NCBI RefSeq assembly: GCF_035818615.1
Contig: NZ_JAYKZY010000001.1
Span: 7,501 to 71,500, forward strand
DNA length: 64,000 bases
Reading direction: 5' to 3'
Source: Sphingobium sp. CR2-8
GTDB lineage: Bacteria; Pseudomonadota; Alphaproteobacteria; Sphingomonadales; Sphingomonadaceae
Position 1 is the first letter of the stretch, and every line of letters starts with the position of its first letter. The position numbers were made by a program, and so were the translations under genes. Positions 53,695 through 62,061 of the stretch are shown here, piece after piece. The notes under the pieces were generated by a model. It made no database searches, was not told the origin of the DNA, and saw nothing but the letters and a program-made list of their open reading frames with translations.

Positions 53695-55499
53695 GACGCG
53701 ACCAAGCTTTCGTCTCCCAAATGACACAGGATGCGGCTGCCCTTATCCAGCGGACGGCGCGGCGGTGGCGTGACGTTGCACAGGCCGTCCATCCGCGCGG
53801 CGCAGCGCGGCAGAAACCGGCAGAGGTCGGGATGGTCGCCCGCATGTCCGATCGGTGGCGGCATAGCACCGGCATGGCTTTCCTCCAGCCACCCCGCCCG
53901 CATCTCCGGCACCGATCCGATCAGCAGGTCGGTATAGGGGTGGAACGGTGCGGCGGCAAACGCGGTACGCGGTCCCGTCTCGACCATCGTCCCTGAATAA
54001 AGCACCAATATGTCGTCGCAAATGGCGCGCACTGTGGAGATATCATGGCTGATGAACATCGTCGCGATGCCCAGTTCGCGGCGCAGTTCCGCCATCAGAT
54101 CCAAAATGGCCGCACCCACCACCGTATCCAGCGCCGACGTCACTTCATCGCACAATATGATCTGCGGATCGGCCGCCAGTGCGCGGGCCAGGTTGATGCG
54201 CTGCTTCTGCCCGCCCGACAGGCCACCGATCGGTCGATCGATCAGCGTCGCGGGCAGGCGAATGAGGTCCAGCAGTTCCAACACCCGCAAATGGGCGGCA
54301 TTGCCCTTCAACCCATGATAGAAAGTCAGCGGCCGCTGCAATATCTGCCCCACGCTGTGCGCGGGATTGAGCGCGGTGTCGGCATTCTGGAAGACCAGCT
54401 GGACTCGGCGGAACTGCTCGCGACTGCGGCCTTGCAATCCGGGCGGCAGAGGCTCGCCGTCCAGCAGTACCTGGCCTCTCGCGGGCGGCAACAGCCCGGC
54501 GATGACCCGCGCGATGGTCGACTTGCCCGACCCGCTTTCGCCGATCACGCCCAAAGTCGCGCCGCGTTCGATCGTCAGGTTGATGTCGCGCAACACGGGT
54601 ATGCGCGGGCGGCCATCCTTGCCGATCTTGCCATAACCCGCCGTCATGCCCCGGATTTCCAGCAGCGGCGCGGCGGGCAGGTCGGCCTTGGGCGGCGACG
54701 GGCGGATCGCAGGCCGCGCGGCGGCCATCAACGTCCTTGTGTAATCATCTGCCGGCGCATGTAGTATCTGCGCGGCGGTCCCCGCCTCCTGGATGCGCCC
54801 CTGGCTCAGCACGACGATCTGGTCGGCCATCTGCGCCACGACCGCCAGATCATGGGATACATAGATGGCGGTCGCGCCGCGCTCCAGCACCACGGCCTTG
54901 AACGCGCGCAGCACTTCGATCTGCGTCGTGACGTCCAGCGCGGTGGTCGGTTCGTCCAATATCACCAGTTCGGGGTCGGTGATCAGCGCCATCGCCGCCA
55001 TCAGTCGTTGCAACTGCCCGCCCGACAATTGATGCGGATAGCGCGCGCCGATCGTGTCGGGGAAGGGCAGGGCGAGCGCGCGGAACAGTTCCACCGCCTT
55101 CGCCTCGGCGTCGCCACGCCGCATCAAACCGTGGATCAGCGCAGGCTCCACCACCTGGTCCATGATCGTGCGTGACGGGTTGAATGCCGACGCGGCGCTC
55201 TGCGCGATATAGGCGATGCGGTTGCCGCGCAATTGCGCCAGCTCGGTGCGATCCAGCGCCGTGATCTCGGCGTCGCCCACGCGGATCGATCCGCCCGCGA
55301 TGCGCGCGCCCGGCCGGGCATGGCCCAGCAGCGTCAACGCGATCGTCGTCTTGCCCGACCCGCTTTCCCCGATCAGCGCCAGCACCTCGCCGCGTTTCAG
55401 CGCGAAGCCGATGCCGCTGACGATCGGAAAGACCGCCCCCGCCGCATTGCGCGCGGTGACGACCAGGTCCTTCACTTCGACATGGGGCCTCTTGCTCAT
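53691..55499 (-). CDS. ABC importer ATPase with two fused nucleotide-binding domains (Dpp/Opp type)
   Basis: 602 residues. NBD1: Walker A LALIGESGSGKTTIALTLLG, signature YPHQLSGGQLQRLMAAMALI, Walker B PELVILDEPTTALDV. NBD2: LGVIGESGSGKSTIARVIAG, IGGLSGGQKQRINLARALAA, PQIILCDEVTSALDT. The C-terminal PYTDLLIGSVPEM plus cysteine stretch (HPDLCRFLPRCAARMDGLCN) is the oligopeptide/dipeptide ABC signature. The fused DppD-DppF layout serves the two permeases and the binding protein next to it. Substrate is likely a peptide-like or N-substituted amino compound oxidised by the downstream enzymes. Confidence 0.94.
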   Translation of the reverse strand: MSKRPHVEVKDLVVTARNAAGAVFPIVSGIGFALKRGEVLALIGESGSGKTTIALTLLGHARPGARIAGGSIRVGDAEITALDRTELAQLRGNRIAYIAQSAASAFNPSRTIMDQVVEPALIHGLMRRGDAEAKAVELFRALALPFPDTIGARYPHQLSGGQLQRLMAAMALITDPELVILDEPTTALDVTTQIEVLRAFKAVVLERGATAIYVSHDLAVVAQMADQIVVLSQGRIQEAGTAAQILHAPADDYTRTLMAAARPAIRPSPPKADLPAAPLLEIRGMTAGYGKIGKDGRPRIPVLRDINLTIERGATLGVIGESGSGKSTIARVIAGLLPPARGQVLLDGEPLPPGLQGRSREQFRRVQLVFQNADTALNPAHSVGQILQRPLTFYHGLKGNAAHLRVLELLDLIRLPATLIDRPIGGLSGGQKQRINLARALAADPQIILCDEVTSALDTVVGAAILDLMAELRRELGIATMFISHDISTVRAICDDILVLYSGTMVETGPRTAFAAAPFHPYTDLLIGSVPEMRAGWLEESHAGAMPPPIGHAGDHPDLCRFLPRCAARMDGLCNVTPPPRRPLDKGSRILCHLGDESLVAS

Positions 55500-56323
55500 C
55501 GGCCTTTCCCCCGTCCCGGCAGCGCGTCGATCAGCAGGTTCACGCCGACCGTCAGCGTCGCGATCGCCACCGCCGGCGCCACGATCGCGAGTGCGCCTTC
55601 GCCCAGCCCTGAAATATTCTCGCGCACCAGCGACCCCAGGTCCGCGTCGGGCGGCTGCACGCCCAGCCCCAGGAAAGACAGGCCCGACAGCAGCAAGACG
55701 ATGAACACGAAGCGCAGGCCGAAATCGGCCAGCAGCGGGTGGATCATGTTGGGCAATATTTCGGCGATCGCGATATGCAATCGCCCTTCGCCCCGCGCCC
55801 GCGCCACCTGCACATAATCCATCTGCGCCAGATTCACCGCCAGCGCGCGGGCGATGCGATAATTGCCCGGCACATAGGTGATCGCCGCGATCAACAGCAA
55901 CAGCGGCAGCGACGATCCGAAAGCGGCCACCAGCACCAGCGAGAAGATCTTGGACGGGATGGAAATCAGCATGTCCATGAAGCGCGACAGCGGCTCGTCC
56001 ACCTTCGCGCCGCCGACGGCCGCCGTCAGCGCCAGCGCGGTTCCTGTCGCACTCGCCAGCATCGCCGCCGCCGCCGCCAGCCCCACCGTATAGCGCGCGC
56101 CCGACAGCAACCGGCTCAGCACGTCGCGGCCGAGATAGTCGCTGCCCAGCCAGTGCGCCGCCGACTGCCCGTCGAACACATCATAGGCCACGAACGCGCC
56201 CACCGGATAGGGCGCCAGCATCGGTCCGACCAGCGCGACAGCCAGCCAGAAGAGGACCAGCGCCAGCCCGACCTTGCCCGACAAAGGCAGGGCTTTGGCC
56301 CTACGGAAAGCCGAACCCATCAT
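55496..56323 (-). CDS. ABC importer permease (DppC/OppC type)
   Basis: 275 residues; the start (ATGATG at 56318-56323) overlaps the upstream permease stop. N-terminal anchor GLALVLFWLAVALVGPMLAP is followed by DVFDGQSAAHWLGSDYLGRD, which precedes the transmembrane core in DppC proteins. Then come several helices and the ATPase-contact loop YVQVARARGEGRLHIAIAEI, then LPNMIHPLLADFGLRF. With the DppB-type partner it forms the membrane channel. Confidence 0.92.
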   Translation of the reverse strand: MMGSAFRRAKALPLSGKVGLALVLFWLAVALVGPMLAPYPVGAFVAYDVFDGQSAAHWLGSDYLGRDVLSRLLSGARYTVGLAAAAAMLASATGTALALTAAVGGAKVDEPLSRFMDMLISIPSKIFSLVLVAAFGSSLPLLLLIAAITYVPGNYRIARALAVNLAQMDYVQVARARGEGRLHIAIAEILPNMIHPLLADFGLRFVFIVLLLSGLSFLGLGVQPPDADLGSLVRENISGLGEGALAIVAPAVAIATLTVGVNLLIDALPGRGKGR

Positions 56324-57300
56324 TGCGCGCGCAGCCTGGGGTTGGCGAGGATCGCCGTGACATCCGCGATCAGCATCAGCAGGAGGTAGGCGGCGCAAAA
56401 TATCATCGCGCAGGCCTGCAACAACGGCATGTCGCGGCTGGTGACGGCATTGACCATCAGGCTGGCGAGGCCGGGATAGTTGAAGATCGTCTCCACGATC
56501 ACCGCGCCGCCCAGCAGGTAGGACAGGCTCAGCGCCACGGCGTTGACGATCGGCGCGATCGCGTTGGGCATGATGTGGCGCAGCACGACCTGCACCGGCG
56601 CCACGCCTTTCAGCACCGCCATTTCGACATAGGGCCGGTCCATCTGGTCGATCACCGCTGCGCGCGTCATCCGCGCCATCTGGGCGATCACGATGACGCT
56701 CAGCGTCAGGATCGGCATCGCCACGCCGGGCAGATAATCCCCCCATGCCATATCGTCCGACACCAGGGCGATGGACGGCAGCCAGCGCAGCTTCACCGAA
56801 AAGAGCAGCACCGCGATCGTCGCGACCAGAAATTCGGGCACCGCGACCATGGACAGGGTGGCGATATTGAGCGCCCGGTCGATCCGACCACCTCGGTTCA
56901 TCGCCGATCCGATGCCGATCGCCAGCGCCACCGGCACCGCCACCAGTGCGGTCAGCGCCGCCAGCAGCAGGCTGTTGGGCAGGCGGCTGGAAATCACCTC
57001 CGCCACCGGCATGTTGGCGACCATCGACTGGCCCGGATCGCCGCTCACCATGCCGGTGAGCCAACTAGCGTAGCGGACATAGGCCGGGCGATCGAGGCCC
57101 ATCTCATGACGCAGCGCCGCGACCTGTTGCGGTGTGGCGCTTTGCCCCAGCGCTTCCTGCGCCGCGTCGCCGGGCAGCAATTGCGCGATGACGAAGATCG
57201 TCACCGACACCAGCAGCAATGTGAGCAAAGACGACGCGAAACGTCTGGCGATCAGGCTCAGCGCGGCCTGCATGCCGCTGCGGGACGGCGCGCCCGCCAT
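56320..57300 (-). CDS. ABC importer permease (DppB/OppB type)
   Basis: 326 residues from MAGAPSRSGMQAALSLIARR, whose ATG overlaps the SBP stop. Typical DppB N-terminus RFASSLLTLLLVSVTIFVIA, LPGDAAQEALGQSATPQQVA, then six helices and the EAA-like loop YVEMAVLKGVAPVQVVLRHI, then MPNAIAPIVNAVALSLSYLL. It pairs with the next permease gene and the dual ATPase. Confidence 0.92.
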   Translation of the reverse strand: MAGAPSRSGMQAALSLIARRFASSLLTLLLVSVTIFVIAQLLPGDAAQEALGQSATPQQVAALRHEMGLDRPAYVRYASWLTGMVSGDPGQSMVANMPVAEVISSRLPNSLLLAALTALVAVPVALAIGIGSAMNRGGRIDRALNIATLSMVAVPEFLVATIAVLLFSVKLRWLPSIALVSDDMAWGDYLPGVAMPILTLSVIVIAQMARMTRAAVIDQMDRPYVEMAVLKGVAPVQVVLRHIMPNAIAPIVNAVALSLSYLLGGAVIVETIFNYPGLASLMVNAVTSRDMPLLQACAMIFCAAYLLLMLIADVTAILANPRLRAQ

Positions 57301-58841
57301 CAGCCTTCCCACCAGACATGCTCCGCGAACTGATAGCCCATCAGGCCGCCCAGCGACACGGGATACAGCCCCTTCAACCGCCGGTCATAGCCGTCGATCA
57401 GGCTGATGAACACCGGGATGCCGACCCCGCAATGGTCGCGGACCAGCCCCTGCATCTCGCCATAAAGCTGTTTGCGCCGCGCCTGGTCGGCCTCGCCCCG
57501 CGCCTCCAGCAGCAGCCGGTCGAAACGCGGATTCTTCCATCCGCTCTCGTTCCAGGCCGCGTCCGATTTGTAGAACAGGCTGAACAGCAGGTCGGCGGTC
57601 GGCCGTGGGTTGGTGTTGCCGAAGCCCAGCGGATGCTTCATCCAGTGGGTCGACCAGTATCCGTCCGCCGGTACCCGGTTGACCGCCAGCTTCAACCCCA
57701 CGCGCGACCCATATTCCTGCAATATCGACGCCATGTCGACCGATCCGTCGGCGGCGGGCGACGCATAGATCGGCAGGCGCACGCCGGTCAGCCCCGCGCG
57801 CTGCAAATGCCATTTCGCCTTGTCCAGGTCGAGCGACCGCTGCGGCAGATCGGCGCGATAGTAGGGGTGGAAGGGCGGGATCGGCTGGTCGTTGGCGATC
57901 GTCGCATAGCCACGATACAGCGCCCGCTTGATGAGCGGCCGGTCGATCAGATATTTCATTGCCGCCACGAAATGCGGATTGCCGGTCGGCAATTGGCGCT
58001 GCTGCATGATGAGATTGGTGTAGAGGCCCGACTGGGTTTCCAGCAGCGCATGGCCGCGCGACGCCATGATGCGCTTGGTCGATCGCGGATTGACCGCGAT
58101 CACCAGATGGACGTCCCCCGACAATAGCGCATTGACCCGGCTGACCTCGTCGGGAATGCCGATCAGCTCGATCTCGTCCAGATAGGGTTTGCCCGGCTTC
58201 CAATAATGGGGGTTGCGCCGCGCCAGCGTGCGGACGCCGGGCCGGAACTGCGCACATATATAGGGACCGGTGCCGTTCGCGATGCTGAAATCGCGCGTCC
58301 CCGCCTTGAGGATCAGGAAATGCGACTGGGCCAGAATCGCGGGCAGATCGGCATTGGGACCGATCAGCGTGATGACGACATCCCGGTTCCCCGCCGCCTT
58401 CACCTGCGCGAACTGTTCGGCGATCGGCGCCATCTTCGATCCCGTCGCCGCATCCTTGTGTCGCAGCAGCGACCAGACGACGTCCTGCGCGGTCAGGCTC
58501 GCGCCGTCGTGAAAGGTGACGCCCTTGCGCAGGCGCACATGCCACACGGTCTGGTCGCTGCTCTCGATCCGCTCGGCCAGCGCGGGGCGGGCGACCAGAT
58601 GCCGGTCCATCTCGGTCAGGCCGCTATAGAACATATGATGGCGCACATAGTCGGTCGACAGCGCACCCTTGGCCGGGTCCAGCGTATCGGCGGTCGAGCT
58701 GGACAGGCTGGCGACGCGGATGCGTCCGCCCCGGCGCGGCTGGCTGGCCGCCCACGCGCCATCGGGCAGCAGCAGCCCCGCGCCCAGGCCAAGCCCCGCA
58801 CCGATCATCTCGCGCCGGGAAAAGGGCGGCTGTCCATCCAT
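57300..58841 (-). CDS. ABC importer substrate-binding protein (family 5), Tat-type signal
   Basis: 513 residues from MDGQPPFSRREMIGAGLGLG; this ATG overlaps the oxidase stop (ATGA). The N-terminus SRREMIGAGLGLGAGLLLPD is a twin-arginine signal. The SBP_bac_5 pattern follows: GALSTDYVRHHMFYSGLTEM, WHVRLRKGVTFHDGASLTAQ (the family signature), GTGPYICAQFRPGVRTLAR and FLISLIDGYDRRL-like end FISLIDGYDRRLKGL. It captures the substrate in the periplasm for the Dpp-type permeases. The exact ligand cannot be inferred; family members bind peptides, opines and nickel. Confidence 0.93.
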   Translation of the reverse strand: MDGQPPFSRREMIGAGLGLGAGLLLPDGAWAASQPRRGGRIRVASLSSSTADTLDPAKGALSTDYVRHHMFYSGLTEMDRHLVARPALAERIESSDQTVWHVRLRKGVTFHDGASLTAQDVVWSLLRHKDAATGSKMAPIAEQFAQVKAAGNRDVVITLIGPNADLPAILAQSHFLILKAGTRDFSIANGTGPYICAQFRPGVRTLARRNPHYWKPGKPYLDEIELIGIPDEVSRVNALLSGDVHLVIAVNPRSTKRIMASRGHALLETQSGLYTNLIMQQRQLPTGNPHFVAAMKYLIDRPLIKRALYRGYATIANDQPIPPFHPYYRADLPQRSLDLDKAKWHLQRAGLTGVRLPIYASPAADGSVDMASILQEYGSRVGLKLAVNRVPADGYWSTHWMKHPLGFGNTNPRPTADLLFSLFYKSDAAWNESGWKNPRFDRLLLEARGEADQARRKQLYGEMQGLVRDHCGVGIPVFISLIDGYDRRLKGLYPVSLGGLMGYQFAEHVWWEG

Positions 58842-60123
58842 CAATGGATCACATCCTGCCATTTATACCACAGTCCCACCAGCGGCAGGAACCAGGGCTT
58901 GCCGAAATGGCCCGGCACGCTCGGCCAGTCGAGACCATCCCACGGATTGGCGGATGGCTCCCCGCTCATCACCCGCGCCATCATCTGCCCCATATGGGTC
59001 GCCATTTGCACGCCATGGCCGCTATAGCCCATGGAATAATAGAGCCCGTCCTGCTCCCCCGCGCGCGGCAGGCGGTCGGCGGTCAGGTCGACCATCCCGC
59101 CCCATACATGGTCCACGCCCACGTCCTTAAGGGCCGGGAACATATCGCCCATCGCCTTCTCAAGGATGCGCCCGCTCTTGGCGTCCGACCGGGGATTGCT
59201 GATCGCAAAGCGCGCCCGCCCACCGAAGATCAGGCGATTGTCGGGCGTCAGCCGGAAATAATTGCCGATATTCTTGCTGGTCACATAATTGCGCCGTCCC
59301 GGCAGCAGCCGGTCGATCAGCGCGTCGTCCAGCGGCTCGGTCGCGATGATGAAGCTGCCAACGGATATGATCCGCCGACGGAAAAAGCCGAATGGCGCAG
59401 AGGCCGGCGCGCCGCCCGTGGCGACCAGCACCTGTTTGGCCATGATCGTCCCGCGCCCGCTCGTCACGCGCCATCCGCGCGGCTGGCGCGCCATGTCCGT
59501 GACCTCCGCCCCCTCATAGATATGCGCGCCCGCCCGCACTGCGGCTTGCGCCAGGCCCACGCCGAAGCGGCCGGGATGGACCTGCGCGCTGATCGTCTGG
59601 ATCAGCGCGCCGTGGAAAGCGTCCGACCCCACTTCGTCGCGGATGCGTTCGGGCGGCACCAACCGGACATTCTGGTCCACTTCCGCCGCCAACAGATCAT
59701 GCGCGCGCACCAGCTTGTCATAATGGCCAGGCTTGGCCGCCAGCTTCACCCGGCCGCAGCGATTGAAGTCGCAGTCGATGCCCTCTTCGCGCGCCAGCCG
59801 TTCGACCGTGTCGACCGCGTCGCAATGCGCGCGATAATAGGCCTTGGCGATATCTTTGTCGAACCGCGCGGACAGCGCGCCATAATCATGGGCCGTGCCA
59901 TTGTTGCACTGGCCCCCATTGCGTCCCGAAGCCTCGCCTGCGACCCGCCCCGCCTCCAGCAGCACGACGCTCGCCCCTCGTCTGGCCAGCGCCAGCGCCG
60001 CCGACAGGCCGGTAAAGCCGCCACCGATGATGGCGACGTCCGCCGAACCCTCGACACCGCCCTTCGCGCCGCCGGTGAAGGGCGGCGCGCTGGCGAGCCA
60101 GTAGGAGAGGGGGAGGCGGCCAT
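58841..60123 (-). CDS. FAD-dependent amine oxidase (PuuB/OrdL-like), start region frameshifted
   Basis: The conserved frame runs from SYWLASAPPFTGGAKGG through DVAIIGGGFTGLSAALALAR, EAGRVAGEASGRNGGQCNNG, KQVLVATGGAPASAPFGFFR and YYSMGYSGHGVQMATHMGQM. No start codon is in that frame after the upstream stop. One extra C in the run 60109-60113 joins it to ATGGCCGCC (60121-60123) and gives 427 residues, close to E. coli PuuB. The family oxidises gamma-glutamylputrescine and related secondary amines to aldehydes plus ammonia or amines. Its product could go to the aldehyde dehydrogenases in the region. Confidence 0.87.
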
Positions 60124-60130
60124 GCCGGAC

Positions 60131-60799
60131 TTACAGCCCGACGACCGCAGGCAGACAGCCGATATGGGGGATTTCGACGTCGCGATAGAAGGGGTTGGAC
60201 GGCTCATGCCCACGGCCCACGAACACGCGGCACCCGAAATGCAGGTCGGTCGCCGTATTCTGGTCGTAACGGAAGCTGGAGGAGACGTGCATCATATCCT
60301 CCGGGTTCGCGCCCAGCTGGTCGAACATATATTCGAACGCCTGCATGCGCGGTTTGTACGCCTGCGCCATCTGCGCGGTGTAGACCGCGTGGAAGGGCGC
60401 GCCGAGCTGGCCCACATTATGGTGGATCTGCTCGTTCATCGCGTTGGACAGGATCACGAGCGGTATCTTGTCGCCGATCTGGCTCAGACCGCCTGCGACA
60501 TCGTCATGCGGCCCCCATGTCGGCACGGCGGCATAGACTGCATCGGCGTCGGCTTCGTTGTAAGCAACGCCCCACTTCTCGCACGTCCGGCGCAGCGAGT
60601 TGCGGATGATCTCCTGATAGGGCTCCCAATCGCCCATCACCTGATCGAACCGATAAGCGCCCCAATCCTTGCAGAAGGCGGGCAGCCTTTCCGCCGCGAT
60701 GCGATCGGCCATGAAGGCGGTCGCCATCTCGGTCATGCGGAAGCGGGTCAGCGTGCCATAGCAGTCGAAGCTGATATATTTGGGCCGGAAATTGGGCAT
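60131..60799 (-). CDS. HAD-superfamily hydrolase (haloacid dehalogenase type II-like)
   Basis: 222 residues from MPNFRPKYISFDCYGTLTRF. Motif I FDCYGTLT carries the nucleophilic Asp; motif II is LVILSNAMNEQI; the Lys is in AYKPRMQAFEYMFDQL. The later FRYDQNTATDLHFGCRVFV occupies the motif IV region but deviates from the usual DxxxD pattern. The fold is that of 2-haloacid dehalogenases, though many members of this branch are phosphatases. It stands between the oxidase and the hydroxyacid dehydrogenase. A real dehalogenase role is not established. The 60800-61037 gap holds no recognisable element. Confidence 0.85.
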   Translation of the reverse strand: MPNFRPKYISFDCYGTLTRFRMTEMATAFMADRIAAERLPAFCKDWGAYRFDQVMGDWEPYQEIIRNSLRRTCEKWGVAYNEADADAVYAAVPTWGPHDDVAGGLSQIGDKIPLVILSNAMNEQIHHNVGQLGAPFHAVYTAQMAQAYKPRMQAFEYMFDQLGANPEDMMHVSSSFRYDQNTATDLHFGCRVFVGRGHEPSNPFYRDVEIPHIGCLPAVVGL

Positions 60800-61037
60800 C
60801 GGCGGAACGTCCTTTGCGAGTTCTGAAATGGGCCTGCAAAGCCATGTGACAGCAGCATTACGACATGGCGGAGCCGGAACATGCATCCGATTGGCTTGGG
60901 TCGGGGCGCAGATTCGGACCTTTTATCGCATGGCTTTCGGCATAGTTTGCCGCGCTTCTTTTACAGGGACCATCAGGGCCTGAGCATAGCGGGAAAAGCC
61001 CTAGTGGCACAGGCATACGGCAGACAATGTCGCGCGC

Positions 61038-61964
61038 TCAATAGCCCCGGTCACGCGCGACTTCGCCATCCATCGGCAGTCCGTCGGCAAAGCGCCGGAT
61101 ATTGGCGATCAGCGCCCGGGCCGCGCCGTCCGGGCGGGTCATGCTGGCGACATGCGGTGTCAGCAGAATGCGCGGATGCGCCCAAAATGGGTGGTCCGTG
61201 GGCAAAGGTTCGGGATCGGCTACGTCCAGAACCGCGCCCGAAAGATGGCCTTCGTCCAGCAGGGACAGCAGATCCTGCTCCACCAGATGTCCACCGCGTC
61301 CGACATTGATCAGACCCGCACCGGCGGGCAGGTGCGACAGCGTGTCCCGGCACAAAATGCCGCGCGTTGCGTCGGTCAACGGCAACAGACAGATCAGGAT
61401 ATCGCATCGCGCCAGAAAGTTCGGCAGCGCCTCTTCGCCCGCATGGCAATCGACGCCGACTATCTCGCGCGGCGACCGGCTCCAGCCCGACAGGGCGAAG
61501 CCGAACGGCGCCAAAGCCTGCAACACCGCCTGCCCCAGATTGCCCAGACCCATGACGCCGATCCGCCGTTCGGTCGCGGGGACCAGCTTGATCGGCGCCC
61601 ACCGCCCCTCGCGCTGCGCTTCGCTATAATCGATCAGGTTCCGGTGCAGCGCCAGCACCGCCATCGTCGCATATTCGACCATGCCCGCCGCGATGCCCGG
61701 CTCGATCATGCGGACCACGCGGATATGGGGCGGCAGGGCATCCATGTCGAACTGGTCGATGCCTGCGCCGATCGAAAACAGGATTTCCAGATGGGGTAGG
61801 CTGGCGATCAGTTCGGCCGACGGGCTCCAGGCGGCCAGATACCGGATCGTAGCGGGATCATAGGGCTGCGACGGATCGACGAAATCGACGTCCGGCGCTT
61901 CCTCGGCGAAGATATCGCGCCAGACGCGGCCGCGTGTCGGATCGGATGTGTAGAGTAGGGTCAT
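61038..61964 (-). CDS. D-2-hydroxyacid dehydrogenase (GhrA/glyoxylate reductase-like)
   Basis: 308 residues from MTLLYTSDPTRGRVWRDIFA. NAD(P) fold RRIGVMGLGNLGQAVLQALA; catalytic Arg in GLINVGRGGHLVEQDLLSLL; Glu in VLDVADPEPLPTDHPFW; His in HPRILLTPHVASMT. The subgroup resembles E. coli GhrA and would reduce glyoxylate or hydroxypyruvate (or the reverse), possibly disposing of the keto acid produced by amine oxidation. It is the last gene before the terminator of the receptor gene, leftward. Confidence 0.92.
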   Translation of the reverse strand: MTLLYTSDPTRGRVWRDIFAEEAPDVDFVDPSQPYDPATIRYLAAWSPSAELIASLPHLEILFSIGAGIDQFDMDALPPHIRVVRMIEPGIAAGMVEYATMAVLALHRNLIDYSEAQREGRWAPIKLVPATERRIGVMGLGNLGQAVLQALAPFGFALSGWSRSPREIVGVDCHAGEEALPNFLARCDILICLLPLTDATRGILCRDTLSHLPAGAGLINVGRGGHLVEQDLLSLLDEGHLSGAVLDVADPEPLPTDHPFWAHPRILLTPHVASMTRPDGAARALIANIRRFADGLPMDGEVARDRGY

Positions 61965-61980
61965 GGATGCGCCTTCGGAC

Positions 61981-62031
61981 AAAAAGACGCCGCCGACGCC
62001 CCCGGAGCTTGGAGGGGGAGCGTCGACGGCG
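61981..62031 (-). terminator. Rho-independent terminator after the TonB receptor gene
   Basis: On the minus strand, GCCGTCGACGC and GCGTCGGCGGC pair, with an inner CCCCC/GGGGG pair around TCCAAGCTC, and are followed by GTCTTTTTG. It lies about 30 bp after the receptor stop and separates it from the hydroxyacid dehydrogenase. Confidence 0.85.
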
Positions 62032-62061
62032 ATCGGGATGGGCACGTCCCGGAGGAGGATA

